Assembly (NCBI GenBank): GCA_900770845.1
Contig: CAAGLS010000154.1
Span: forward strand, 1-6,944
Origin: an uncultured Prevotella sp.
GTDB lineage: Bacteria; Bacteroidota; Bacteroidia; Bacteroidales; Bacteroidaceae
Direction of reading: 5' to 3'
DNA: 6,944 nt
In this document: piece after piece, positions 1 through 5,478 of the stretch
How positions within the stretch are numbered: position 1 is the stretch's first letter
How the letters are laid out: each line of letters starts with the position of its first letter
Notes under the pieces: generated by a model
Databases searched by the model: none
What the model was told of the DNA's origin: nothing
Seen by the model: the letters and a program-made list of their open reading frames with translations, nothing else
Translations under genes and position numbers: made by a program

Positions 1-67
1 CTTATTGCGCGCTTCGCGCTACCGTGCGTCTTCGAGGCACGGAGTACGAGTTCCCCGCTTGACCGCC

Positions 68-103
68 CCCCAGACTGCGGCGCTGACGCGCCTTAGTCTG
101 GGG
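68..103. repeat. strong stem-loop (repeat-like hairpin)
   Basis: CCCCAGACT at 68-76 pairs perfectly with AGTCTGGGG at 95-103. Inside it a G-T pair and one mismatch are followed by five more pairs (79-83 with 88-92) and a TGAC loop. No run of T follows on either strand, so it is not a classical intrinsic terminator. Its position just left of two more hairpins suggests a multi-hairpin intergenic repeat element. The family assignment is inference. Confidence 0.7.
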
Positions 104-172
104 TTATTCATGATTCAGCGTCTCCGAGGCTGGTCGTCGAACCGACGATGGGAAAGCGGTCGAACATTTGGA

Positions 173-191
173 CCCACCCCTAACCCCTCCC
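173..191 (-). other. G-quadruplex-forming motif
   Basis: Read on the minus strand, this stretch has four G runs (3, 4, 4, 3) separated by loops A, TTA and T. That satisfies the standard intramolecular G-quadruplex pattern with very short loops. It lies about 170 nt beyond the stop codon of the TPR-like gene, on the same strand as that gene, so read-through RNA would contain it. It overlaps the left arm of the adjacent hairpin. Any function is unproven. Confidence 0.55.
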
Positions 192-204
192 TAAGAGGGA
201 GGGG
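184..204. repeat. perfect 9-bp hairpin
   Basis: CCCCTCCCT at 184-192 is the exact reverse complement of AGGGAGGGG at 196-204, with a 3-nt AAG loop. Pyrimidine/purine hairpins of this type are common in intergenic repeats of many bacteria and generate spurious proline/glycine-rich ORFs. No T-tract follows, so I do not call it a terminator. Confidence 0.7.
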
Positions 205-253
205 AGACCCAATCGCCCAAAAGACAGGGACACAAAGGCGGGCATCCGCTGCA

Positions 254-288
254 GGGGCGCATGCCGATGGGGCGCATGCCGATGGGGC
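254..288. repeat. 15-bp tandem repeat, 2.3 copies
   Basis: GGGGCGCATGCCGAT occurs at 254-268 and again identically at 269-283, followed by a partial GGGGC. The array sits in the loop between inverted 8-mers (TGCAGGGG at 250-257 and CCCCTGCA at 298-305). The unit is 15 bp, so it stays in frame and produces an artefactual repeated peptide in open frames. It looks like an intergenic repeat remnant. Confidence 0.75.
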
Positions 289-361
289 AACAGCCTTCCC
301 CTGCAAGGAGTGGGGCACAGGCAGGATGCTTGCGGCATGCTGCCAGTGCTTGGGCGTGCGA

Positions 362-868
362 CTACTTTGTCGCCTCTCCCATTCCCTGTCTGAAACGCTC
401 TTGCAGCTGTTTGGCCATCGCGTTGTCGGGATTGAGCCTCATGGCCTCGTCGAAGTTGTCGAGGGCTTGGCGATAGTAGCGGGGGCCATTCTGCTGCGGA
501 CTCATCACGATGAGGGCGGTGTAGTAGAAGCCACGGAGCGTGGCGAGGTCGGAGCGGTCGGTGGCTTTCTGGGGCTTCAAGGCTTCTATCTTGCCGATGA
601 TGCGCTGCGCCTCGTCGACATACTGCCCGGCCTTGCTGTCCTGTGGGGAGGAACAGGCGTAGCCAAGCAGCAACAAGACTTGCTGGTATTTGGGACCGAC
701 GCTGTCGGGCTGCATGGCCTCCAAGCGCTGCAGGGCCGCGAGCTGCTCCTCCATTTGGGGCTGGACTTGCTGCGCGTGGGCTGAGAGAAGAGTGATTGAC
801 AAGATGGCGAGAACCATCAGCCGGCGATACAAACGCGGTGCCGGGCTTTTAGAAATTTGCGATGTCAT
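362..868 (-). CDS. exported small TPR-like protein
   Basis: This encodes 168 residues. I place the start at 868 because it gives a good Sec signal peptide: a basic stretch ending RLYRR, the hydrophobic core LMVLAILSITLL, then SAHA before QQ, with cleavage expected near residue 32. A start at 817, at the hydrophobic core itself, is possible but loses the basic region. The mature protein is helical and Gln-rich; residues ~109-149 (GFYYTALIV ... ALDNFDEAMRLNPDNA) resemble a TPR unit preceded by one more helix. A Bacteroidetes periplasmic TPR family has a similar look, but I do not recognise a named gene. The start codon lies inside the end of the receptor gene (20-nt overlap, different frame), so the two are almost certainly co-transcribed and probably translationally coupled. 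A role helping the receptor in the periplasm is inference. No lipobox is seen, so a soluble periplasmic protein is most likely. Confidence 0.75.
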   Translation of the reverse strand: MTSQISKSPAPRLYRRLMVLAILSITLLSAHAQQVQPQMEEQLAALQRLEAMQPDSVGPKYQQVLLLLGYACSSPQDSKAGQYVDEAQRIIGKIEALKPQKATDRSDLATLRGFYYTALIVMSPQQNGPRYYRQALDNFDEAMRLNPDNAMAKQLQERFRQGMGEATK

Positions 869-2978
869 AAGCTTTATTACTTTTAAGTGAAATGAATATG
901 CCGATGTAGAAGAAGCGGTCGGAACTGTTGGTGATGGGCTGGCCATTGCGGTAGCCATAGACATTGCGACGACCCAAGAGGTTGGCCAACGACGCATATA
1001 CGATGACGCGCCTGCTCACCAAGCAAGTGACGCTGGCGTCGAGACTATTATAATAAGGTGTGGTGCGTCCTTCGCTCCTTCGCCCCGAGGCGTAGGATTC
1101 GGTGAGTCCGAAGCTCCAACTGGCAATGCCATAGCGCAGCGAAAGGCGCAGGTTGTGGCGCGAGGCATATTGCGGACGGCTCTCTACGAGATAGCCAAGG
1201 TAGAGCCGCCGCGAGTCGTTGTAGCTGTAGCTGAGCATTGTGGTGAGATTGGGCAGCAGCGAGCGGTCGTCGACATAGACGTCAACGCCCCGGCTCTCGC
1301 CATGTCCGTCGGCGGTGTAGTGTCCTTGCCGCCAGAGGGGCAGGTGGGCGTAGTGCTTGTAGTAGGTTTCCACGCGCACTTGGGTCTTGCCGAAATGGTA
1401 TTGCACGCTGCCAATGTAGTGGGTGGACGTGGAGGGGCGCAGCTTTCCCTGGGCTTTCGCCTGCAGGGTGTCGGCGGCCTCCTGCGAGTATTGGCCTGCC
1501 GCAAGCGTGAGCAGCCAGCTGTTGGTGGGGTGCCAGTTGAGCAGCAGCCGGGGCAACACGTTCCAGCTGTGAGAGCGGCTGGTGTATTCCGCGCGCAGCG
1601 AGGCCTCGCCAAAGAGCTGGCGCGTGATTCTGCACTGCGTCTTGGCGAACAGGGCTGGCAGACGGGTGTCGGCCGTGTAGCGATAGTCCGCCTCCGCCTC
1701 ATATTCCACCCCCGCGTGGCGAAGAAAGCTCTCCATGCCGGCGGCAATCTTCATGTCGGCGGAGAGGCTCTTCTCCACCTTTGCCTTGATGTGGAGTTCG
1801 CCCATGCGGTGGCGGTAGCGGTCGCCGTCGGTGAGCGCACCGTCTATGCTCTCCCACACCAAGCTCCCCGCCACACCGGCAAACCATGTGAGTCCGCCTC
1901 TTGCCGACCCCTTGGCTATGCTGTTCAGATAGAGGTTGCTCTCGCCGAGGTTGAGCGTGCGTCCGTCGGTGTCGAGGCCCAGCGATGTGCGGTCGAAGCC
2001 AAGATATGTCTTCCACTCGCTCCAGGCCGAGGGCTGCATCTTCCACTGCGTCTCGCCCGAGAGCTGGCGGTAGGGCTTGCGCCACGTCCAACGGTCGGGG
2101 AAGAGACGGTTGTACACTCCCAAGCCCATATAGGCAGCGTTCATCGACCAGCTGCCGGCCTTGGTCGCCATCGTGCCGCCCACGTTCCAGTCGACGAGCG
2201 AGGCGCTGAGTCCCAATTTGTCGGAAGTCGCCGCGTCGGCGGTCTCCATGGGCAGCACCGACGAAAGAGCCTGCCCGTATTCGGCATCGTAGCCGCCGAG
2301 CGAGAAGTTGATGCCCTTGAAGAGGAAAGGCGAGAAGCGGCCCCGCGACGGGCTGTTGGGCGCCGTAGTGGTGTAGGGGCGCAGCACGTGCATGCCGTTG
2401 ATATAGGTCTGGCACTCCTCACTGTCGCCTCCGCGCACATAGAGCCGTCCGTCCTCGCCCACCTTCTGAGTGCCGGGCAGGCTTTGCAGTGCGCCCACGA
2501 TGTCGCCGCAGCTGCCACCGTCGAGCACCACGTCGAGGGCGTCCATCTTCTTCATGCCGTTGGCTTGGCCGAAGCTGAACGTGCTTCCCGTCACCACCAC
2601 CTCATCAAGGGTGGCTGCGCGCTCGTCCATCACGATGGCCAACGGCTTCCGGTCTTTTCCCAGCCGGTGCTGGTAGTCGTCGTAGCCGATGCAGGTGACC
2701 ATCAGCACCAGACTGTCAGAGGCTGTCGTGGAAAAAGAGAACCGCCCGAGCGAGTCGGTCAGGCAGCCGTCGGTGGTACCTCTGACGAACACGTTGGCGC
2801 CGACGATGGCCGTCCGCCCGTCGCTCACGGTGCCTGAGATGGTTGTGGCCGCGGGCTTCGCGGCCGTCTTGGCGGCAACTGCCGTGTCTGTGGCGGTCGT
2901 TGCTCCGTCATAGTTCTGCGCCTCGACTGCCATGCAGCCCGTCAGCAGGAGTGGGAGTATGAGAATGTTGCGTTTCAT
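849..2978 (-). CDS. TonB-dependent outer-membrane receptor with carboxypeptidase-regulatory-like domain
   Basis: This encodes 709 residues from the ATG at 2978. That start begins a signal peptide (MKRNILILPLLLTGCMAVEA, then Q) and follows directly after a -7 box; the 12 codons upstream in frame lie across the promoter. Residues ~47-118 (ISGTVSDGRTAIVGANV ... DSLGRFSF ... GYDDY) form a CarboxypepD_reg-like beta domain. LDEVVVTG at ~124-131 is the usual link to the plug. The plug spans ~142-248, with DIVGALQSLPG, RLYVRGGDSEE and YINGMHV. The rest is beta-barrel, ending in the aromatic strand RFFYIGIFISL followed by an 11-residue tail. It should import a ligand across the outer membrane using TonB energy. 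No SusD partner follows and the length is below that typical of SusC, so a glycan-utilisation assignment is not supported. The substrate is unknown. The downstream TPR-like gene overlaps it. Confidence 0.9.
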   Translation of the reverse strand: MKRNILILPLLLTGCMAVEAQNYDGATTATDTAVAAKTAAKPAATTISGTVSDGRTAIVGANVFVRGTTDGCLTDSLGRFSFSTTASDSLVLMVTCIGYDDYQHRLGKDRKPLAIVMDERAATLDEVVVTGSTFSFGQANGMKKMDALDVVLDGGSCGDIVGALQSLPGTQKVGEDGRLYVRGGDSEECQTYINGMHVLRPYTTTAPNSPSRGRFSPFLFKGINFSLGGYDAEYGQALSSVLPMETADAATSDKLGLSASLVDWNVGGTMATKAGSWSMNAAYMGLGVYNRLFPDRWTWRKPYRQLSGETQWKMQPSAWSEWKTYLGFDRTSLGLDTDGRTLNLGESNLYLNSIAKGSARGGLTWFAGVAGSLVWESIDGALTDGDRYRHRMGELHIKAKVEKSLSADMKIAAGMESFLRHAGVEYEAEADYRYTADTRLPALFAKTQCRITRQLFGEASLRAEYTSRSHSWNVLPRLLLNWHPTNSWLLTLAAGQYSQEAADTLQAKAQGKLRPSTSTHYIGSVQYHFGKTQVRVETYYKHYAHLPLWRQGHYTADGHGESRGVDVYVDDRSLLPNLTTMLSYSYNDSRRLYLGYLVESRPQYASRHNLRLSLRYGIASWSFGLTESYASGRRSEGRTTPYYNSLDASVTCLVSRRVIVYASLANLLGRRNVYGYRNGQPITNSSDRFFYIGIFISLKSNKAYDIANF

Positions 2979-2983
2979 GTCGG

Positions 2984-3015
2984 CAAAGTTAGGGCATAAA
3001 ACGACTTCCGCCAAA
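2984..3015 (-). promoter_or_regulatory. Bacteroidetes-type promoter of the receptor operon
   Basis: On the minus strand the -7 element TAACTTTG (2991 to 2984) matches TAnnTTTG exactly. A TTTG at 3015 to 3012 lies 20 nt upstream, the expected -33 position. Only five bases (CCGAC) separate the -7 box from the ATG at 2978, so transcription should begin at or within a few bases of the start codon. The match to the sigma consensus is seen; leaderless initiation is inference. Confidence 0.75.
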
Positions 3016-3114
3016 TTCGCGGGACAGACGACTAACTATCGTTCCACTTGCCTAAGACTCTGGACGAAATGCAAGGATTTGGGACGAATGACTAAGCGGA
3101 AAGCAGACGGATTT

Positions 3115-3146
3115 CTTGCAAGTATAAAAGTTTATACCTATCTTTG
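3115..3146 (+). promoter_or_regulatory. Bacteroidetes-type promoter of the DUF4160-DUF2442 operon
   Basis: TATCTTTG at 3139-3146 matches the -7 consensus. CTTG at 3115-3118 lies 20 nt upstream as the -33 box. The ATG at 3157 follows after ten bases (CAAAAAAAAG), giving a predicted leader of only a few nucleotides and no Shine-Dalgarno sequence. A palindrome occupies most of the spacer between the two boxes. Confidence 0.75.
3122..3137. promoter_or_regulatory. operator-like palindrome inside the module promoter
   Basis: GTATAAA and TTTATAC form perfect 7-bp inverted arms around a central AG. The site lies wholly between the -33 and -7 boxes, so a dimer bound here would block RNA polymerase. 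Autorepression by the antitoxin-like partner through such a site is usual for type II toxin-antitoxin operons, and the second gene here carries a helix-turn-helix. The palindrome is seen; the binding protein is inference. Confidence 0.55.
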
Positions 3147-3156
3147 CAAAAAAAAG

Positions 3157-3393
3157 ATGCCAACTTTGCTAATCGCTTTTGGAATTCGCTTCTTCTTCTA
3201 CATGGATGAGCATGAGCCTGTTCATGTACACATCAGCTACGGGGGAAGAAAAGCAAAAATAGAGCTTTCGCCTACCGTGAGGGTAATTTATAATCATGGA
3301 GTGAAGGAGCAGGTGATGAAAAAAGCCATCAATACATGCAAAAATTATAAGGAAGAATTTATTGAGGAATGGCATAAGTGTTTCGATGAATAA
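3157..3393 (+). CDS. DUF4160 family protein, candidate toxin component
   Basis: This encodes 78 residues. The start at 3157 is chosen because it lies ten bases after the -7 box and begins MPTLLIAFGIRFFFY, the usual DUF4160 opening. The family signature is clear: R11-F-F-F-Y, then E18-H-E-P-V-H-V-H25, a G-G-x-x-A-K-I segment, and the C-terminal E-x-W (W72). The protein is small, basic and close to the family's usual length. DUF4160 genes are often paired with DUF2442 genes, as here, and that arrangement is toxin-antitoxin-like; the biochemical activity is not something I can state. By my count the gene is about 39% GC, against about 60% in sampled flanking genes, which suggests horizontal acquisition. 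It ends TGAATAA, 16 nt before the next gene's preferred start. Confidence 0.85.
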   Translation: MPTLLIAFGIRFFFYMDEHEPVHVHISYGGRKAKIELSPTVRVIYNHGVKEQVMKKAINTCKNYKEEFIEEWHKCFDE

Positions 3394-3398
3394 GAAAG

Positions 3399-3404
3399 AG
3401 GAGG
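3399..3404 (+). promoter_or_regulatory. strong Shine-Dalgarno of the DUF2442 gene
   Basis: AGGAGG lies five bases (TTTTT) before the ATG at 3410. It favours that start over the in-frame ATG at 3386 that overlaps the previous gene's stop. It is the only convincing Shine-Dalgarno I see in the window, and could let the second protein be made in excess over the first. Confidence 0.7.
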
Positions 3405-3409
3405 TTTTT

Positions 3410-3823
3410 ATGGAGAAGATTAAAACCATTTGGTTCGACGCAGGCCGCATCTATATGAAGACGCAGGGAGGCAAGGTGTATAGCCGCCCCTTGGAGGCTT
3501 ATCCTGAGCTGAAGGAGGCCACCACCGAACAGCGTAACGACTACGTCATCGGTGATGATGGAGAGGACATCAGGTGGGAGGGCATTGACGCTGACATGCA
3601 CATCAGCAGCTTCCTCGAAACGTCTGAACCCAAAGACAACGAGATTGCCCGGATGTTTGCGCATTATCCTTGGCTGAATGTTTCTGAGGTGGCACGTGCC
3701 GTCAATATCAACAAGAGTCTGATGGCACGCTACATCTACGGCATTTCCAAACCCAGCGAGAAGCGGGTGCAGCAGATTCGTGAGGCCTTGCACCAATTTG
3801 GCAAGGAACTGCTGAGTGCGTAG
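3410..3823 (+). CDS. DUF2442 protein with C-terminal helix-turn-helix, candidate antitoxin/regulator
   Basis: This encodes 137 residues from the ATG behind the AGGAGG site. Residues 1-69 match the DUF2442 pattern: IKTIWFDAGRIYMKTQGGKVYSRPLEAYPELKEAT in pieces, then YVIGDDGEDIRWEGIDADMHI. Residues ~78-130 form a helical DNA-binding region: NVSEVARAVNINKSLMARYI is a typical XRE-like helix-turn-helix, followed by YGISKPSEKRVQQI. The second position in the operon, the HTH and the palindrome in the promoter fit an antitoxin that represses its own operon; this is inference from architecture. GC is ~52-60% in sampled segments, clearly higher than in its partner gene. It converges on the LytTR gene with only 13 bases between the stop codons and no obvious terminator between them. 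Confidence 0.82.
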   Translation: MEKIKTIWFDAGRIYMKTQGGKVYSRPLEAYPELKEATTEQRNDYVIGDDGEDIRWEGIDADMHISSFLETSEPKDNEIARMFAHYPWLNVSEVARAVNINKSLMARYIYGISKPSEKRVQQIREALHQFGKELLSA

Positions 3824-3836
3824 AGGCGAGGCCAAC

Positions 3837-4661
3837 CTATCCCACAAACGAGCGGAGCTTCCCGACGTAGCTTCTCGACACTGGCACCACGTGGCTGTCG
3901 TCGCCCACGGTGAGCTGATAGCCGTTGGAGTTGCCCTTGGCGGTTAGGATGCGGTTGAGGTTGACGATGAATGAGCGGTGGCACTGGAAGATGCTCTTGT
4001 CGTTGGCGTCGGCAAGCGCCGAGGCCAGCGTGGAGCGTATCTGCCGATGCTCCACCTGCCCGTCGCGGAGGAAACAAACGTCGACAAAGTTCTTCTTTGC
4101 CTCGGCGTAGAGAAAGTCGGCCATGGGCAGCGTGAGGTCGTCTCCCCTCACCGACGTGTCGCGAAAGGTCACCATCTGCCCCGCCTGCGAGGCTTCATCC
4201 TTTTGCAGCATGGAGGCCAGTCGGTTGCGCAGCCGCTTCTGGTAGTCGAGGGCCACGACGGCTATGGTGATGGGGATGCCAAAGAGGAAGGTTGCATAGA
4301 GGTAGGCGAGGAAATGGCCTATCGACGCCGCTGTCCTGAACCAAAGCATGTCGAGCGCGAAGTTGCTGACGCTGACAAGGCAGAGCAGCAGCAGGATGGC
4401 CACGCACTCGTGCCACACCCGCCAAGTCGCCCTATGGTGCACCCACGGCTTGAACACCAGCCAGCCGTAGGCGTATGTCTCGGCCACAGCCACCGCCGTG
4501 AAGCACAGCGACACGGCGAGCACGCTTCCCTCGTATTGCCCCAGCCCGAACGGGCGAAGAAAGAACAGGATGAAAAACACGATGCCACCGGCCACCAGTC
4601 CTTTCGTCAACCAGTTGCCGCCATCGTCGCGGGGCAGCGTGCGCAGAAAGAAATTCCTCAT
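3837..4661 (-). CDS. membrane-anchored LytTR family transcriptional regulator
   Basis: This encodes 274 residues. The start at 4661 is the only ATG in frame downstream of the -7 box at 4730-4737; the open frame extends upstream but crosses the promoter. Four hydrophobic segments lie at ~22-40, 47-70, 84-106 and 114-138, followed by a basic stretch (YQKRLRNRL) and a linker. The LytTR DNA-binding domain spans ~172-272, with DFLYAEAKKNFVDV, FQCHRSFIVNLNRI and VPVSRSYVGKL as hallmark elements. LytTR proteins usually bind direct-repeat sites. This architecture, a 4-TM region replacing the receiver domain, is known in Bacteroidetes and implies membrane signal sensing without a histidine kinase. No kinase gene is adjacent. 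The gene has its own promoter with a leader of ~60 nt and runs in the same direction as the pabBC operon. The signal and targets are unknown. Confidence 0.9.
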   Translation of the reverse strand: MRNFFLRTLPRDDGGNWLTKGLVAGGIVFFILFFLRPFGLGQYEGSVLAVSLCFTAVAVAETYAYGWLVFKPWVHHRATWRVWHECVAILLLLCLVSVSNFALDMLWFRTAASIGHFLAYLYATFLFGIPITIAVVALDYQKRLRNRLASMLQKDEASQAGQMVTFRDTSVRGDDLTLPMADFLYAEAKKNFVDVCFLRDGQVEHRQIRSTLASALADANDKSIFQCHRSFIVNLNRILTAKGNSNGYQLTVGDDSHVVPVSRSYVGKLRSFVG

Positions 4662-4729
4662 ACTCTTTGGCTTGCTTTTTCGGCCACCGTTTCCTTCCGA
4701 TGTCGTGGCCCTCTCATTGATATTCAATG

Positions 4730-4761
4730 CAAAGATAACCGATTTGTCCCAATCCACCAAA
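4730..4761 (-). promoter_or_regulatory. Bacteroidetes-type promoter of the LytTR gene
   Basis: On the minus strand TATCTTTG (4737 to 4730) matches TAnnTTTG, and TTTG (4761 to 4758) lies exactly 20 nt upstream. The predicted transcript has a leader of about 60 nt before the ATG at 4661, unlike the very short leaders predicted at the other promoters here. No Shine-Dalgarno is visible before the ATG. Confidence 0.75.
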
Positions 4762-4789
4762 TTTATCCTCGCCCTTGTGCGTATCACCA

Positions 4790-4822
4790 GCAGCCTCCCA
4801 CCCCCAATAGGCGGAGGGCTGC
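4790..4822 (-). terminator. weak stem-loop between pabC and the LytTR promoter
   Basis: GCAGCC (4790-4795) pairs with GGCTGC (4817-4822), and three further pairs form if one G is bulged. On the minus strand it lies about 65 nt after the pabC stop and before the LytTR -33 box, where a terminator is expected. No T-run follows, so termination is only a possibility. Confidence 0.25.
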
Positions 4823-4887
4823 CGTTCCATTGTTCGGGTCGTGCTTATTATCGCCCCCCGCATTTGAACGCGCGTTTTTATAGGTAT

Positions 4888-5478
4888 TTATCTCCCTATG
4901 GCCACCACGCACCGTCCCAAGGGCATCATCGCATTGATGAGGCTCGCCCGCTGATAGCCCGGCCATTCGCTTGCACGTATGTCGCGTTCCTCCAACAGTC
5001 CTTGGTCGAGCAGCGATTGCCTCATTGTGCCCCTCAGCAGCGGATGCCGGGGAGTGACCCACCGCCGCCCGTCGTAGAGGGCGATGTTGGAATAGGAGGT
5101 GTCGGTGATGAGGCCCTGCCTCACGATGACAATCTCGTCGGCGTCTCCCCGCTCTGCCGCCAAGGCCATGAGGCGGCTCCGGTCGGCGCTCTTGTATTCG
5201 TAGTCGATGTCGTCGCAGCCCACCAACCGCAGTTTTCTGATGGTGCGTATGTGGTATTCGTCGGCCTTCACCATGCCGATGCCTCTCCCGTCATATTCCA
5301 CATGCACTTTCCACACCCTGTCCGAAGGCCAGCTCCGCCCCGCCAGTTCGTCTGCAAGCTTCGGCACCGTGGCCTCGGGGAAGAAGTGGCCCATGGTTGC
5401 GGCCATGCGCCGTTGGTGGTATTCCAAGTTGCACACCTGTCCCCGCTCTATGCGCAGGGTCTCAACAAAAGGGAACAT
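4888..5478 (-). CDS. pabC: class IV aminotransferase-fold protein, probable 4-amino-4-deoxychorismate lyase
   Basis: This encodes 196 residues. It is a PLP enzyme of the class IV aminotransferase fold that in this context most likely cleaves aminodeoxychorismate to p-aminobenzoate and pyruvate in folate synthesis. Visible motifs are ETLRIERG near the start, IDYEYKSADR with the probable PLP-binding lysine K96, DEIVIVRQGLITDTSYSNI (~114-132), TPRHPLLRGTMR (~142-153) and LINAM (~180-184). It is shorter than E. coli PabC (about 270 residues), as is common for Bacteroidetes versions. The start at 5478 lies inside the end of pabB, with a 17-nt overlap in a different frame, so translation is probably coupled. 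A D-amino-acid or branched-chain aminotransferase is the main alternative, but the pairing with pabB argues for PabC. Confidence 0.82.
   Translation of the reverse strand: MFPFVETLRIERGQVCNLEYHQRRMAATMGHFFPEATVPKLADELAGRSWPSDRVWKVHVEYDGRGIGMVKADEYHIRTIRKLRLVGCDDIDYEYKSADRSRLMALAAERGDADEIVIVRQGLITDTSYSNIALYDGRRWVTPRHPLLRGTMRQSLLDQGLLEERDIRASEWPGYQRASLINAMMPLGRCVVAIGR

Larger units (their letters stand above)
1..361. other. gene-free region rich in small hairpins and repeats
   Basis: This stretch lies downstream of the TPR-like gene and I find no credible gene in it. The open frames crossing it have low-complexity translations (repeated HADG, or the PLPLREGLGVG-type string that commonly arises from intergenic repeats). 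It contains hairpins at 7-19 (GCGCG/CGCGC, 3-nt loop), 22-42 (CCGTGC/GCACGG), 68-103, 184-204 and a wider one pairing 250-257 with 298-305. It also has a 15-bp tandem repeat at 254-288 and a G-rich motif on the minus strand at 173-191. Several words recur near the right end of the window. I read it as an accumulation of dispersed intergenic repeats; the hairpins may also help end transcription of the receptor operon, but no T-tract follows them. Confidence 0.7.

Noticed and set aside
5..784. Plus-strand open frame of 259 codons at the left edge
   Set aside because: It crosses hairpins and tandem repeats and then runs antisense to the TPR-like gene; no signal or domain is seen.
1155..2837. Plus-strand open frame of 560 codons antisense to the receptor gene
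   Set aside because: The minus-strand frame shows a signal peptide, regulatory domain, plug and barrel. The antisense frame is a by-product of high GC and is rich in Val/Ala/His/Arg with no recognisable domain.
849..2978. SusC-type member of a polysaccharide utilisation locus
   Set aside because: No SusD gene or glycoside hydrolase is adjacent and the protein is shorter than usual SusC; only a general receptor call is justified.
2932..3156. N-terminal extension of the DUF4160 protein
   Set aside because: It overlaps both divergent promoters, and the conserved family start is MPTLL at 3157.
3824..3836. Bidirectional terminator between the convergent genes
   Set aside because: The 13-base gap holds no inverted repeat or T-tract.
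4662..4787. N-terminal extension of the LytTR protein
   Set aside because: The extension covers the -7 and -33 boxes; the only later in-frame ATG is at 4661.
3978..4883. Plus-strand open frame of 301 codons antisense to the LytTR gene
   Set aside because: It lies over a clear LytTR gene and its promoter, and the translation is low complexity with no family features.
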